64,000 bases of DNA from Paragonimus westermani (taxonomy: Eukaryota > Platyhelminthes > Trematoda > Plagiorchiida > Troglotrematidae): NCBI GenBank assembly GCA_008508345.1, contig QNGE01000142.1, forward strand, positions 344,269 through 408,268. Reading direction: 5' to 3'. The position numbers and the translations under genes were made by a program. This document shows positions 35,897 to 47,507 of the stretch, piece after piece (the first letter of the stretch is position 1; every line of letters begins with the position of its first letter). A model generated the notes under the pieces. It did no database searches. It had not been told where the DNA came from and saw only the letters and a program-made list of their open reading frames with translations.

Positions 35897-37881
35897 GCTT
35901 TCATTTTCAACGGCTCCAGTCGCTGAAAACCCAATGGAAATAACAAAGAGGTTACATTCCTCGTAACACTTCAGACACTACGTGTATTTTACCTGGCTGA
36001 ACATATATCACTTTACAAATTTAATTTCGCCGTGCCGTTTCGCATGAATGGGAAAATAAACCGGTGTCAACTGAACACATTTAAACACAGTCATTTAATA
36101 AGCCCAGTCTGCTCCCAAGAACATGTGCATTTAACGACTTCAAAAAGCCCAACTATTTGAACTTAGCAAACACATGTATGCTCCGTTTTTTTGAGAGGCG
36201 GTTGGAATAAACAAACACGTTCAGCATTTCCGTGCCTTCCCTTTCGTTTGGACGAATAGCGAGCAACATACTTTTGCCCTATTCAGGACAAAAACACGCT
36301 TGAGGAACGAAAGGAATTCACACACCGACTTTTCATGAAGCCAAGAATTGTAACATTACAGTAATACAAAAATGTGCGCAAATTTGTGCACAACACTCAA
36401 GCGGCAGTGTGAAATTATCCTAATCATTTACCGGAGTGCATACCGTCATTGGGCACATGCTGATCCATGACGGGCTCAGAAAACAGCGTGGCATGACACG
36501 CTATTTCTACAAATTTGCTTACAGGAAACCAGGTGGCATAGTGGAGGAAGAAAACGTTTGGATACCAGAAGTCTTTTCGCATGGATTCTCTTTCAGTCAG
36601 GAACGACGTAATTGAGTTTAATTTCCAACTAAATGACGACAGTCGAAAAATCGGAAGGATTACTTGACTGAAACGTTTTACTCAAAACTCTTTATGCAAA
36701 CCCCCAGTTAAAAACCGCTGAATGCTGTTTCTCTGCCACAAGCATGCCAGTTGGTTTTCAACAATGATATCACTGGCTTAATCCGCTAGGCGGCCTGAAA
36801 TTAATTAAGGAATTCTCCTTGACAGTCTCGGTTAACTTTGGTTGTTCATTGTTTAGCTTTAAAAAAGTGTCAAAATCTCAAGGTAGTTCGTGGATTGATA
36901 TCGCTTCAAAAATAACGGCTTATATTTAATCAAAACCCCCTCATTTAATTCAACGGAGGCAGTATCTTCAATCCAGCTGAGAAATTCTAATCACGAGGCA
37001 GTCGACTACAATGAACAGAGGGTTCCTGTTTATCCCTCTTTCGAAATAACTGAGCTGGCTGAACATTATTCATATGGTGTTGTGGTTAAGCGTTTGGAAA
37101 TATTAATGCACCGACTGCCTTAACTTTTTTTGCCGTTGTCAAAAGGCTAGTCTTATATTTTCACGACAACCGAGATGCTGTGTCTGTTCCAAGCAAGGGT
37201 ATGGACTACTGATAATTTATCATGAAACCTAACTTCTAATCTACTGGTTTCATTTCAAGGCTTATTCATTTCAAGGCTTATTTGAAGGCCTGAGCTACTA
37301 TTCAGTACGGGCTGTGTTCAGTTTAAAATATTTCACTAATTTTGACAAGCTTCATTGCACAAGATTAACAGTGCAACTACCACACTGACAATCATCTATG
37401 CAAGGTTACTCGAATACACCTGTTAATGTGATTTAGCGACTAAAAAATTCGTCCGCCGGTAAAGTGCATCCAACTGTGTTCAAACATGTGTCGAATAACA
37501 TCAATCTTCTGTGTGCCTTGTTTATATTCAAAGTGGACAACTTTTGTATCAATTCTTTCAATTTTAATGAAAACGTTCGAAACTTTATCGGCGCATTTGA
37601 TAGTTCGGTCGCACCACGGTCCCGAATATGACGAAAACAAGTTTGCTGCAATCTAACACAATCAAGTTCTACTGCTTTGCTTGTTCAAGATGATACCTCG
37701 TAACTTTCGACGTCCAGGTAATCAAATTCTTCTGTTTAGATGGTGATTCACTGTTAGAGATCAAAACATTAACCACAGATAACTCCATCACATTTGAACA
37801 TCTCTGTGCAGTTTCTACCTAACGACAGTACTATAAACCTTTCTTGTAGATATGTGTCAAAACTTCTTGACAGCATAATAC
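35897..37881. other. No gene recognised; one short tandem duplication
   Basis: No supported gene. A perfect 16-bp tandem duplication (CATTTCAAGGCTTATT) lies at 37251-37266 and 37267-37282, a simple slippage product. Minus frames at 37433-37651 have no motif. Confidence 0.45.
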
Positions 37882-38500
37882 GTGATTTCGCGGACATTGC
37901 TGATTAAAATAATTATAGAACACCACAAATCTCCGTTGCTCTGGGCCAAGTACAATATCAGCATCATCACCATCATCATCGTAATAGCCATGAGCCTGAC
38001 CAATGGTACTGTGGCTCGGGCCGCCTCTCACCTCAGCAGTGACGTGGAATATCCTAGAAGGAAACATTACTACGAAGGTCAACAAAGATTAAAGAAGACT
38101 AAGCGGAAGAACTGGGAATGGTATGGATACAGGTACGCCATTGACTACGACACATCGCCATCTCGGATAGCGTATCTAACCAGCGGTTTGTGTGATCACG
38201 AGGACCCCATCCAGGCACGCGATGCCTGCCAACTTTGTTCATTGGAGCAGTCAAGGTCTTCATATTTCGTGACTACGTTGTAGCTTGACCAACATGCGGT
38301 TTTACCCAACTGTTGGTGGCCTCAGTACATAATGTCCGGTACGGTAAACGCTCAGCTGGCACCTGGAAGGACCGGAGTCCTAGTCAGTATAGCCTGCCAG
38401 ATCAAAACAGTACACAAGCCCGACCACCTCGTTTAGATAACAGTAGATGTCGGAAAGTACAGTACCAACTGCTGTCTGTTAAAAAGCTTCAGTAGCAGCA
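37882..38500 (+). other. Less AT-rich island with 133-codon frame, unclassified
   Basis: A 133-codon + frame (37882-38283) includes a hydrophobic run (YNISIITIIIVIAMSL) followed by charged, tyrosine-rich sequence. It overlaps a short CAT/ATC triplet run near 37960-37980 and an 84-codon minus frame. The island looks less AT-rich than its neighbours. A second + frame (38313-38495) follows. It could be a gene fragment or an old transposon; nothing diagnostic is visible. Confidence 0.25.
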
Positions 38501-39154
38501 CGGTTGGTTTCGGAAACTAGCACAGAACTTTGTTCAAGATATGACTATTAATGCATATTTCACTGAATACTGGGTTTTGTGAGATGCTAATCATCGTTTG
38601 TAACGGCCAGTTCGAACAAACTAATTTTTCTTCTTTGTTACCTCGAAAACCTGAGAAAAAGCAGCTTCCGGATATGTCTCATGTTGCCTTCAGAAAATTT
38701 CTCCGAACAAAGGCTCATTTACATTTCGGTCAGACGCCATATAACATCTAGTTCTGTTAAAGCAAAATGCACCTCAAACGAGCTCTTTGCATCTGATGGT
38801 TTCAGTTGCGTATGCTCTGGTAGGCTTTATTTATGATTAAGGAAGTCAACTTCATAAGTAGTTGCCGCAGATTAACAGACAAAAATGCAGGTACTGCGGA
38901 AAAATTAACAAGCAAACAAAAAGCCTACAGACACTGTCAATTATAAGATGTCAAACGCAAAACTGAAATATGAACTTCTGATAATCTCAAGGGATCCCGT
39001 GAACGTTTGTGATTCATCTACATCTCTAAATCCCAGCAAGATCTTACGCTTGTCCCCCAGTAACTGAGACAATTCGTGTAACGGTGTTGAGAGCCTCGAA
39101 AAAGTTCCCATAGAAAAGACTGCTTTCTTCATTTTTCGATTTAATTTTGTGCAG
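38501..39154. other. No gene recognised
   Basis: A 66-codon + frame at 38551-38751 has a pyrimidine-rich acceptor within it (TGTTGCCTTCAG) but little else. The end of the stretch is a strong pyrimidine tract leading to the next candidate exon. Confidence 0.35.
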
Positions 39155-39350
39155 TTGCGCTACACCGCTTAGAAATAATAACAGAAATGGTCCGTCGGCT
39201 AACATTCACAATGGTCCACTAGGAGATAAAAATAAACAGATGCAACTCAGAGGCTCCTGTGTACCGCAGAACGAGATTAATGAGTGTGATTCACGATATG
39301 CAGCATTTGTGACAAGACTGTCGTATCGTTTTGACAAACGCGCGCTTTAA
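39155..39350 (+). CDS. Candidate terminal exon, unknown protein
   Basis: It follows one of the best acceptors in the window (TTCGATTTAATTTTGTGCAG), enters in phase 2 and ends at TAA after 65 codons. The peptide is polar and Asn/Gly-rich (NNNRNGPSANIHNGPLG), then has two cysteines and a basic end (YRFDKRAL). It looks like a flexible C-terminal tail. The family and upstream exons are unknown. Confidence 0.35.
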
Positions 39351-40685
39351 GAACGCCCACCATTTTGAGATAGCAACTTTATTTAAAGAAAATATTATAC
39401 CTAAGGAACATAACCCCACCATTAGGTTATACTACATCTGAACTTATTGAATAAGATTAAATTATGGCAGTGAATTGTGTTACAGTATGTCAACAGCATA
39501 TGCCTGCATGGACATTTTTGGTTTCGTTCTGGATTAACTGTCTGTTGCTTTAGAGGACATCAAATGAGATGCGCAGAACAATGAGAACTGCCCAATTACC
39601 GTTTACTCAATAACACGCCACGTACAGACAGAGTGTGTGGCGTCTACGCCACCGTGGAGGAAAAGACTGATTGCTTGAACAAGTGAGTGCCCCTCAATCG
39701 CTTCACCATAACCAACATAAGGCATGGCAAACTTCATCATCCGCTATGCGTCCTCACTAGAACAGTAAGTCACTAACTGCACCAGTTTATTCAGAACAGT
39801 AGTACCTGAACGGATGCCGTAGTCACCGGCCAACAATGAAGGCAGTTCGAGCTCATGTTCCATCACTGTGGGCAAAAGATTGGTTGGAGAATCCCACGAG
39901 GTATTCCTACACTCAAATACATATTGTTCAGTAATCAACATAATATTCCGTCGTTATTTGGCGTATGTTTTTCGTCTGCTACGAACGAAAGTAAGCAGAC
40001 TGTGAACATATCACAACCTGTGACCCAATTCTTCTCAGAAAAATAATTGATGAGTTAGGCTAAGTGGTAGAAACACCAACACGATCAAGAAAAACGTGAC
40101 GCAAATGAAGCCGAAGTCTGATCATTGATGGAACTGATGGTACGCCTTGTTATTTGCAAGATCAAAAAAACGTCTTTGGCTGTGCCATGTCATTTAATGG
40201 ACATGATTCGTCCATTAACCTCCTGGCGTCCAGTGCTATAGAAACTGGTTGGAACAACCCATCATTTGCCGTTATGTGGGTATGTGCTCGTCTACTTACC
40301 GTTTGTCTGTACTGGACAAACGTGTAAGAGCATCGAGTTTTGCGTTTGCAAATGATCAGAGCTAACAAAGCATTAATACATCGTACCGTATCTTCTTTTC
40401 CCCTCGAGAAAGTTTTCTTCAAATTAGCACAGAACCACTAGGAAAAGTTGACGAAACGGAGTGGTTAAACTGGTGGAATTATTCGTAGGTAAAATTATTA
40501 CCTATCTTGGTTACAATCTGCTTGCCAGTTATATTCAATAAGTAGGTTGTGCATTTAAACTGAAGATGATTGAATAGAAATAGCTTCATTCGTTACATCT
40601 TGGTTTTGCTAAATATTACAAAATTTTCAGCAGACTGCAGAATGCTAGCAACCCAGTAGTACTGTATAAACTTGACGTGTTTAAG
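39351..40685. other. No gene recognised
   Basis: Only overlapping antisense short frames (39744-39941, 39855-40046, 40162-40422) without motifs. Confidence 0.4.
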
Positions 40686-40844
40686 TTAACAAAAAGGGGG
40701 ACAGCAAATGTTAAAACCTGTTATTTGAAGAGACGTACAAATCAATTTTTTCCACGGTACCTACGAATAATCGTCAGAAGGTGTCACACTAACTCTACTG
40801 AAGTCTCCCTGAAGTGCCAATCACGTAGAAGTTGTAACACTGTT
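40686..40844 (+). CDS. Candidate internal exon, basic peptide
   Basis: 53 codons, phase 0 to phase 0, ending at a strong donor GTT|GTAAGT. The acceptor (GACGTGTTTAAG) is mediocre. The peptide is basic with several cysteines (KTCYLKRRTNQFF, VRRCHTNST). No domain is recognised. Confidence 0.22.
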
Positions 40845-41153
40845 GTAAGTTCATTGGAAAAACTAGAAGTTAACTTTAGTAAGCTCACGGTGGATGGAGC
40901 AACTGCTCTCCCATGAATGAATGCGTTAGAAATGTGCTTTCACCGAAATGCAAATTAACCAGTTTGAAGAGGCAGCATTCGCCAAAAGTTTAAAATCAAA
41001 TATACATCTTTCTAACCAAACCCTTGTATCTGGAACCGCAATTCGATTATCTAATTCTACTCCCCTTCGATTACAACCTGTCTTCCATAGTAAAGGTTGA
41101 AAGCCTAATGTTTGTACATGATGACTTCTGGTAATAATACTTGCACGGCAGCT

Positions 41154-41582
41154 CTACCTTATCGAATCTCTTAACAAAAGAATTAGTGTGACGACGAAAA
41201 TTCTGTGTACAACTGAAAACTTTACTTCCCCCAAGTCATAACAAAGACGTATATGTATCCATCTGAAGTGACAAGATGTGTGAAGCTGACGTGAGAAGAC
41301 TAGTCCATAGTCAGGAGAAAAGTTAAGCTCCACCAACAAAAAGGCATTGTAGAACTTACTGTAATTCACGAACGAATTTGAATTAACTGGCTTTTCTGTG
41401 CTGAAAGCTTTGAATCTATTCTCAGACCTCATAGCTTGCGAGACATTTACAATGCCTATATCCTTCTGAACATGTAAGAAAGGCGAATCGCCCCACCAAT
41501 TTGAAAAAAATAATGTTGCTTCGCTGTAAAGCAAGTAGGTTGAAGTTTTGAAGGTATAAAGTAAAACGTCTGTTTGCACTAG
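41154..41582 (-). CDS. Candidate minus-strand exon, unknown
   Basis: A 141-codon frame, the second longest in the window, opening near an acceptor-like TTGATTGCTTTAG on the minus strand (about 41583) and ending at TAA. The peptide has aromatic- and valine-rich stretches (FVVTLILLL near the end). A second minus frame (41422-41805) overlaps it out of frame. Three or four frames this long could occur by chance here, so support is weak; it also runs against the + strand candidates nearby. Confidence 0.2.
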   Translation of the reverse strand, partial: LVQTDVLLYTFKTSTYLLYSEATLFFSNWWGDSPFLHVQKDIGIVNVSQAMRSENRFKAFSTEKPVNSNSFVNYSKFYNAFLLVELNFSPDYGLVFSRQLHTSCHFRWIHIRLCYDLGEVKFSVVHRIFVVTLILLLRDSIR

Positions 41583-41766
41583 CTAAAGCAATCAACAGAC
41601 TTGATGAAAATGAACTGAAGATGTTTCTTTCACGTTTAAATCTTTGGTTGCAAAAGTTATGTAACAAGAGACGGTAAACCATATATGTGAGTCTATCACC
41701 CCTCCAAGATTGAAATTGATCGAGACCAGTTTTGTTTGCTGTAGTTGTTTGTTTTACCGTTTTCAG

Positions 41767-41874
41767 TAATCTTGATTGTTGTACGCCATCAGCACAAATA
41801 AACATAATTCTGTCCGTTCAATTCACAACATACAATGAGGAAATGTGCCATTTTAGAAAGAATTTGACGGCAAA
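41767..41874 (+). CDS. Candidate exon, Cys-containing, start of the 41.7-44.3 kb cluster
   Basis: It starts after a very strong acceptor (GTTTGTTTTACCGTTTTCAG) in phase 2. The frame remains open to 41932; a donor at AAT|GTATTA would end it in phase 0. The peptide includes NLDCCTPSAQINIILS and a sequon (NLT). The exit phase does not match the next candidate at 42358, so a boundary or exon is missing. Confidence 0.28.
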
Positions 41875-42357
41875 TGTATTAGCGGCCTGTTGGTTGCGGT
41901 CATCACACGTTAACAAACAATGGACCGTTTGACTTTCGGTCCGAATCACGCCCAAATTGTGCACTCCTATATAAAATAGCGCTGATATCCATTTAGAATT
42001 GGAGTTGCACGCCAGCATGTTTCTTACTGCCGGTGCTCTACTCAGTTACTCTCGTCAGTTTCATTTGGGCTTGCTTACGTAAATATCACCCATTCATCAG
42101 GTAATCTATATTTACACGCTCATGTCATGTTTACCCACCAAACAAGCTGCCGGTTTGCACAAAAGTGAATCGAGCAATAAGTAGAAAGTTGGTTGCTTGG
42201 ACATCTGAGGATGCGTGCCATAAAGCCTAATGTATGATGCTGATGCGCCCAAAATAAATAGAGGTCTGAGACGATTTCAACTGCTTTGTGTAAACAACTC
42301 AAACGGCCACAGCACCAAAAACTAGCAATATCTCACTAACAATGGTAATCGAGTCAG

Positions 42358-42579
42358 TATTAAAATTGTGGAGTCCAAATCATGGAATGTGCGAGCAAAA
42401 TGGCCTGCCATCTCTCTAACCAGTCAGAATGCAACCCATACTCAACCCGAAGAACCAGTGCCTAATATTCTTGGAATGTTCGTGGAGATTTTACTTTTGA
42501 AACTTTGTGCGTCTACTAATCAATCTGAGAAAAATGTGCCAAATTTGGTGAACAACACGAAATCATTCCACAAAACTGA
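42358..42579 (+). CDS. Candidate internal exon, phase-compatible with 43298
   Basis: A 222-nt block, phase 2 to phase 2, from an acceptor-like CGAGTCAG to a donor TGA|GTAAAC. The peptide carries a sequon (QNATHT), a hydrophobic helix-like stretch (ILGMFVEILLLKLCAS) and an Asn-rich end. It joins in frame to 43298-43484, making a Glu codon across the joint. The intron would be 718 bp. Family unknown; the acceptor has little pyrimidine tract. Confidence 0.33.
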
Positions 42580-43297
42580 GTAAACATCAAAGGCAACGCT
42601 GATTTATTCGGCCAAGGGGGATGGAAATCGAGTTCATGCAGGATTTCCGATAGGTGTCAGCTAGTGCGCGATGTTTTATGCCATGAAAGCTGATATTATC
42701 TGTTCTATCCATCGATTTTATCATCCGCACACAACCTGTTCTACGCTAGCGGATAAACTGTTGTAAAAATGCTCTATTCATCTTCGTGGCGAACCCATGA
42801 TTACAGAGTAGCTAGAAACGACTCTTACGGAAGAGGACAGTTAGAAACACCAGCTACATATGGATGCTCCCTTAAGTATGCTTGGCAAACTTGTCAATCC
42901 AACGGATATATTCGCCAATTCTAACTAGGCCCACGATGTTATGACATGTGTAATTTTATGAATAAAACTACCTGATGCAACACTTCTGAGTTAACCCGAC
43001 GCGAAATGCAAGGAACGATCCGAAAACTGTCAGTAAGTGCCACTTCGCAGCTGGATTTACCGACACAGAACAAACCTTCCCAAACGACTTCACCGAGAAA
43101 ACCATCGGAATGAATACACACATTAAAACTTACAAAAGGAACAAACTGTTTCAAATTACAAAGTTTTGTTCGTTTTGCTGTTTGTTTTCAGAAAGTGGCA
43201 ACTTTGAACACATCTTGGAAGACATAATGCAGCTTCACAAATTGAAAGGCGGATATCTGTAATAAAAAGGAAGAGTGTGCGTCTTTTCAATGTTCAG

Positions 43298-43484
43298 AAA
43301 TGATATTCCCATCAAAGTCAACTCTACAATTCATAAATGGTGTTGTTCCGAAACTTCTACACCAAAATTTCCGTATTTTGAACCTATAGCGTCTGATGCT
43401 GCAAGTGTTCTCTGTACCCTCTCACGGTTTTTTGACTTTGAGCTAGTTTCAGTGACGGAAACAGACGTTGAGTTGAACGCAAAC
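43298..43484 (+). CDS. Candidate internal exon with strong splice sites
   Basis: It is bounded by GTCTTTTCAATGTTCAG and AAC|GTGAGT, both good, phase 2 to phase 0. The 62-residue peptide includes a sequon (VNST), a CC pair (HKWCCSETS) and helix-like ASDAASVLCTLSRFFDFELV. It fits after 42358-42579. A different reading places the end of a gene only 36 bp upstream (GYL stop at 43260-43262, followed by AATAAA), and the two cannot both be exons of one transcript. Confidence 0.38.
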
Positions 43485-44092
43485 GTGAGTACTGCTTGAT
43501 CTAGGAAAAGACTTACAAAGACAAACTCATACTACTGACTAGTTGTTTCAGAAATAGTTCATGTAAATTACACGTAAATCATACCTTAATAATTACCACT
43601 ACCACCGTATTGTATTGGATGAAACCAGTCAGCCCAACTGCTCTGCCTAGTCAAGGCCAAAAATTAAAACTGGTGAGACGTTAAATTCTGGATCCGACAG
43701 GGACCACCGTAATTCCACTGCAAAGCAAACCGGTGGGCTTTTGTACGTTTACGGTTCCTGTGACCCATTATGCAACATATGACTTGCTAAGCCTTCACGA
43801 TTATAGTTGGGCCACAGCATTGCCAACAGACTGATTCATATTGTGAGTTAGGAGTGTTTATTTATGTAGACCCAGTCATTGTCAAATCAGATAAATTGAT
43901 CAGTCTCGTGTACACATAAAATTGATGCCAACATTTCCATTATGTTGGTGCAAAGTCTGCCTGTCATGTTTGGTTTTTGCTCAGTTATAAATCATTACAT
44001 ACTCATAAGGCTACCTAGGATAATGCGTAACAATAAATCATAATTTATTGAATTCATGGCTGTCTCCACCTGCTTCTACAATCATATTGCAG

Positions 44093-44262
44093 ATGAGAGT
44101 CGTTCATACAATCCTTTAAAACACCCACTGGATCGGTTAATGGGGTCTAACCTATGCACTCTAAAAACACAAATTTCATTTGATAAACTATTCGGAAGTT
44201 TAAACTTAAAAAATAAAGGGAGGAACCGTTACAAATCTCCAAATGACAAAATTGAGATGTAA
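44093..44262 (+). CDS. Candidate terminal exon, basic C-terminus
   Basis: It follows a very good acceptor (CTCCACCTGCTTCTACAATCATATTGCAG, listed here only as the local tract), enters in phase 1 and ends at TAA. The peptide begins ESRSYNPLKHPLDRLMG and ends in a Lys/Arg/Asn-rich tail (NKGRNRYKSPNDKIEM). It does not match the exit phase of 43298-43484, so a joining exon would be needed if they share a gene. Confidence 0.35.
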
Positions 44263-45737
44263 TTCACAACGACTGATGTTTTAAAAAGATTTCACAATTT
44301 ATTGTTCATCCTTCTCTCCTCAAAATTTGAAAGCTGCCATCTAAAAGACTTGCGTTCAAGTTATTTCCGCGTTTATTACCCAAACTGAATATGCAACGTT
44401 TTCAAACGGATGGCTTTGAAAGACCATTAGGCTGTTGTCTGAAGCATGGATAGTTAATCTGTTACCAAGAAAACATCACTAACCAGTATACATTGATCAG
44501 CTGGTTCAATGAAGTCACCTGGTTTAACTTAACCAGGATATGAGCAGGTGGCTTATGGCGAATGCCCATACTTTTGATAGAATGTTTAGACATGCAGATG
44601 AGGACTGCATACTATTGGCTGTAGAAAGCTATAAGGTGTACATATTTTCTGCAGCAAAATCTGGGAAATCATTAGGCGGCGTCCACAGCAAGCTTTAACA
44701 AATTCATCTGTCCCCCACCGAGTTTAAGTAATCCAAGGAAATATGCGCTTACAAGAAGGTATATTAAAAAGAATGTAAATATATACATATTCCTTGAAAT
44801 ACCAACGGTAATTTGACCACGTTTTGTAAAGAACTAGCAGTGAAATGAACTATCTGACGGTCTAATAAATAAAATTCTATACAACCAAATATTTTCTAAG
44901 CTGAGCACTGAACAGTTTAGCAACTACTTGATTATTTGTTAGTTAACTTCAGTTAAAAATACTGTCGAAATGTAGACCCCGGGTGTGTGAAATGCTAAAA
45001 GAAACCGAAAGATAGTATGACGCAAACATTCCAAAGTGCAAATAGAATTCTGGCCATTGGGCATTACGCACTCCCGAAGGTTCGCGAATTAATCCCAGGA
45101 ACTAGCAAACACTTGTGCTTTACAAGGCAGGACCTAGGAAACCACAGCAAACAACTACCACTTATTGTAAGGTAGGAAGTGATGTACATCACCTGCTTAA
45201 AAGTATGGTTGTTTTCGATACTTAACAAGAGAAAGTTGAGAAACACCGGTTTAATATTGTCCTGTGTCAGCTGACTGATTGCATGTCGGTCTTGCAGCTA
45301 AACTGACAACCTTTGGCACAAAAAGACAAAACCAAATTGCAATTATTTACACGTTCATTGCGGAATACTTTACTGATAACTGGCACGTAGTGAACAATAT
45401 GTCACATGTTTTCCATGTCAGGTAGTGATCGGGAAAACTCTCAAGAGATCATATCAATTATCTGAATGGAATATTATATATCCGTACGGTTTATGATAAC
45501 TCACTCCACCGTTCGCTTTGTAGTGTTGTACGTATGATTCCAACAGATGCACCCAGATAGACATCTGTCAAACGAACAAATTCAACAGTTTTTAGCAAGA
45601 GAAATAAGAAAGATGAATCAAAAGTCTTCACCCCGATCTAATTAGTTTTTTCTGTTTTATTTCTTCCGCAAGTCGAAACTCTTAATAAGTCTGTTCTTGA
45701 TTGAGTTTGGGTTGAATAAAACGGGTTTAGACATTTG
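44263..45737. other. No gene recognised
   Basis: No supported feature. A 60-codon minus frame (45064-45246) has no motif. Confidence 0.4.
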
Positions 45738-45968
45738 TCACTTTCGACACCAGTCTGCTTCACGGGCCGACAAAAGACTGGCTATCTGACTGACTAGGTT
45801 TTGTATTACGTTGGAAAGCGTGGCGCTAAGCTCAAGAATGAAAATCTTGGTCTCATTTTGTCTACAGGCACGCTCTTTTGAACGTACCAAACATTGCGCT
45901 TGTTGCCTTGCATCAGCACAGCCAGTCTGGTTTGATTGATTTTTTGAGGAACCCATTCCAGTTGTCAA
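45738..45968 (-). CDS. Small minus-strand ORF with helical C-terminus
   Basis: The reading frame holds an ATG (MGSSKNQSNQ) and 72 codons to TGA. The second half looks like an amphipathic helix (ILELSATLSNVIQNLVSQIA). There are several cysteines and basic residues before it. No family is recognised. It could be a small gene, an exon or a chance frame; no splice acceptor is obvious upstream on the minus strand. Confidence 0.25.
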   Translation of the reverse strand: MTTGMGSSKNQSNQTGCADARQQAQCLVRSKERACRQNETKIFILELSATLSNVIQNLVSQIASLLSAREADWCRK

Positions 45969-46496
45969 AACCCAAAGAAATTTTCACGTTGAGATGCAAC
46001 TTCCTCCTCCGTATTTATCGCCAAACAAAACAAATCGCTAGTAAGCACTATTAACTTTCATGGACGCATACAATCCAATGGTGTATTTCCACTATGGCAC
46101 ATAGTCTTCAAACGTTCAAAAGACGCCCAAATCTTTGTTGTGTGCAACACAGTATCTCAGCCTGTTATCCTCACGTATGCGTAGCTGCGTCCAACCTCTC
46201 TATACTAATCGACAATCGTAATTATTGTTTCATGTGCATTATTTTAAAAGTTATTGGAGTGTGCAGCTCAAGTTGCCTTGAAGTCAGCAATACGCTTCAC
46301 GCGTTGCAAAGGGTTGTGTTGGAATTACAATGACAACCTTTAACTTCGTGTTAAACCTAAAAAACAGTCAGAAATAGCACAAGCAGTGAAAATTTATTGA
46401 TTTTTTTTAATTGTTCATGAAATGAGGTTCCTTTTTGAGTAAGTTCAGGTTGGAAGAAATAGAGTAGAAACGAAGTAAAGGGGCATATTCAAACAA

Positions 46497-46687
46497 ATGT
46501 TCTCACCGGTGTATAACTGGATATGTAAAAGTATACTCAGAAATTTGACAAAGGGCCTTAAATTACATCCGCTAAGTTTTATAGTGCAAAGGCTCCACAA
46601 AATCTACCATGATGGGATAGATGCTTTTGGAAGTAATCCAAGAATTGTAGTACTCATCGGCAGCAAACCAGAAAAAAACTTTATATA
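46497..46687 (+). CDS. Unassigned ORF, faint VWA-like pattern
   Basis: A 63-codon frame ending in TAA. The pattern T-x-GL, an amphipathic helix, a G near the middle, then NPRIVVLIGSKP resembles the helix-strand unit of von Willebrand A domains (T..AL....G....PRIVVVITDG), but the TDG end is absent. An acceptor-like TATACTCAG lies inside it at about 46542. The resemblance is weak and may be chance. Confidence 0.2.
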
Positions 46688-46904
46688 ACGTAAGATCCAG
46701 AAAGTGCGCTGACGGATACCGGTAATTTAACTGACAGGGTGAGTTTTCGGATTAGGGAAAAGAACAGTTAGCACGGAATGACATACCCTGTTCTTACTCA
46801 GCTAACTGCAGATATGTAAAAGAAAACAAAACGAGGTGACATGCATTAGATAGTTTCCCATAATTTTTCCCATTATTGAGCGAAAACGTCAAAACCTCTG
46901 AATG

Positions 46905-47047
46905 TTCAATTTGACCATCACTCACATTTGATCGCAGCCTTCGCATTCAGCTAGACTTTGCAGCCAGCCTCTTTCGCAAATAGGCTGGCTGCAAAATCTA
47001 TCTGAATGCGAAGGCTGCGATCGAATGTGGGTGATGATCAACTTGAA
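46905..47047. repeat. Long inverted repeat with 66-bp arms
   Basis: The left arm (46905-46970) and right arm (46982-47047) are reverse complements at about 60 of 66 positions with an 11-bp loop. The shared core is GATCGCAGCCTTCGCATTCAG, of which the best-matching block is GCAGCCTTCGCATTCAG. It carries no coding frame and lies just upstream of a Penelope-like fragment. The sequence can fold into a long hairpin. A MITE-like or foldback element is most likely. Confidence 0.85.
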
Positions 47048-47288
47048 AATAAACCAAATCCCCGACTACTCATCGGTAACCTCTGGATGTGTTAACAAAC
47101 AGGCTGTGGGAAAATGACCAAAATAACGACGTGTTTAAACTGTTCACTGGCGGGGATAAGGCTGTCTAGAAGGAAATCGCGTTGGGCGCCGGCTGGTCGG
47201 CACTACGTATTCCGTACCTTTCAGTACAAAATTGTGTTAGTGGCATGGATGTTATGCACATGAAAATAAAGTAAGAAGTGTACAACTT

Positions 47289-47507
47289 TTGAGTGTGACA
47301 TTTCGTCGTAATCCGGCGTCTTCGATCGCCAAACACCTAATCACAACAGATCTTGTGGTTGACCCCGACACTTCGTTCACGGTCCTATTGTGCAATCTCG
47401 ACCCTAGATTGTTACCGTTCTCCGAGGCAATGTTGATCCAGCGTCACGCACCGGCCCTTTGTTGGCAAAAGGTACTGATGCAATCAATTTTGTTGCCGTG
47501 GCAGTGA
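47289..47507 (+). pseudogene. C-terminal fragment of a Penelope-like protein
   Basis: The 72-codon frame matches, in order, the tail of the longer Penelope-like pseudogene at 58751-60800: ASSI then a hydrophobic HL pair, then SEAM-x-I, then H-PALC-QK, and a final LPW just before the stop (LPWQ here, LPW there). This shared tail lies downstream of the GIY-YIG domain in that element. The upstream part is not recognisable beyond about 47160, so this is a 5'-truncated insertion. The following ~300 bp may be its 3' untranslated end. Confidence 0.65.

Noticed and set aside
37958..37981. Histidine repeat protein or microsatellite expansion from the CAT/ATC run
   Set aside because: The run is short and impure, and the frame giving histidines soon meets a stop.
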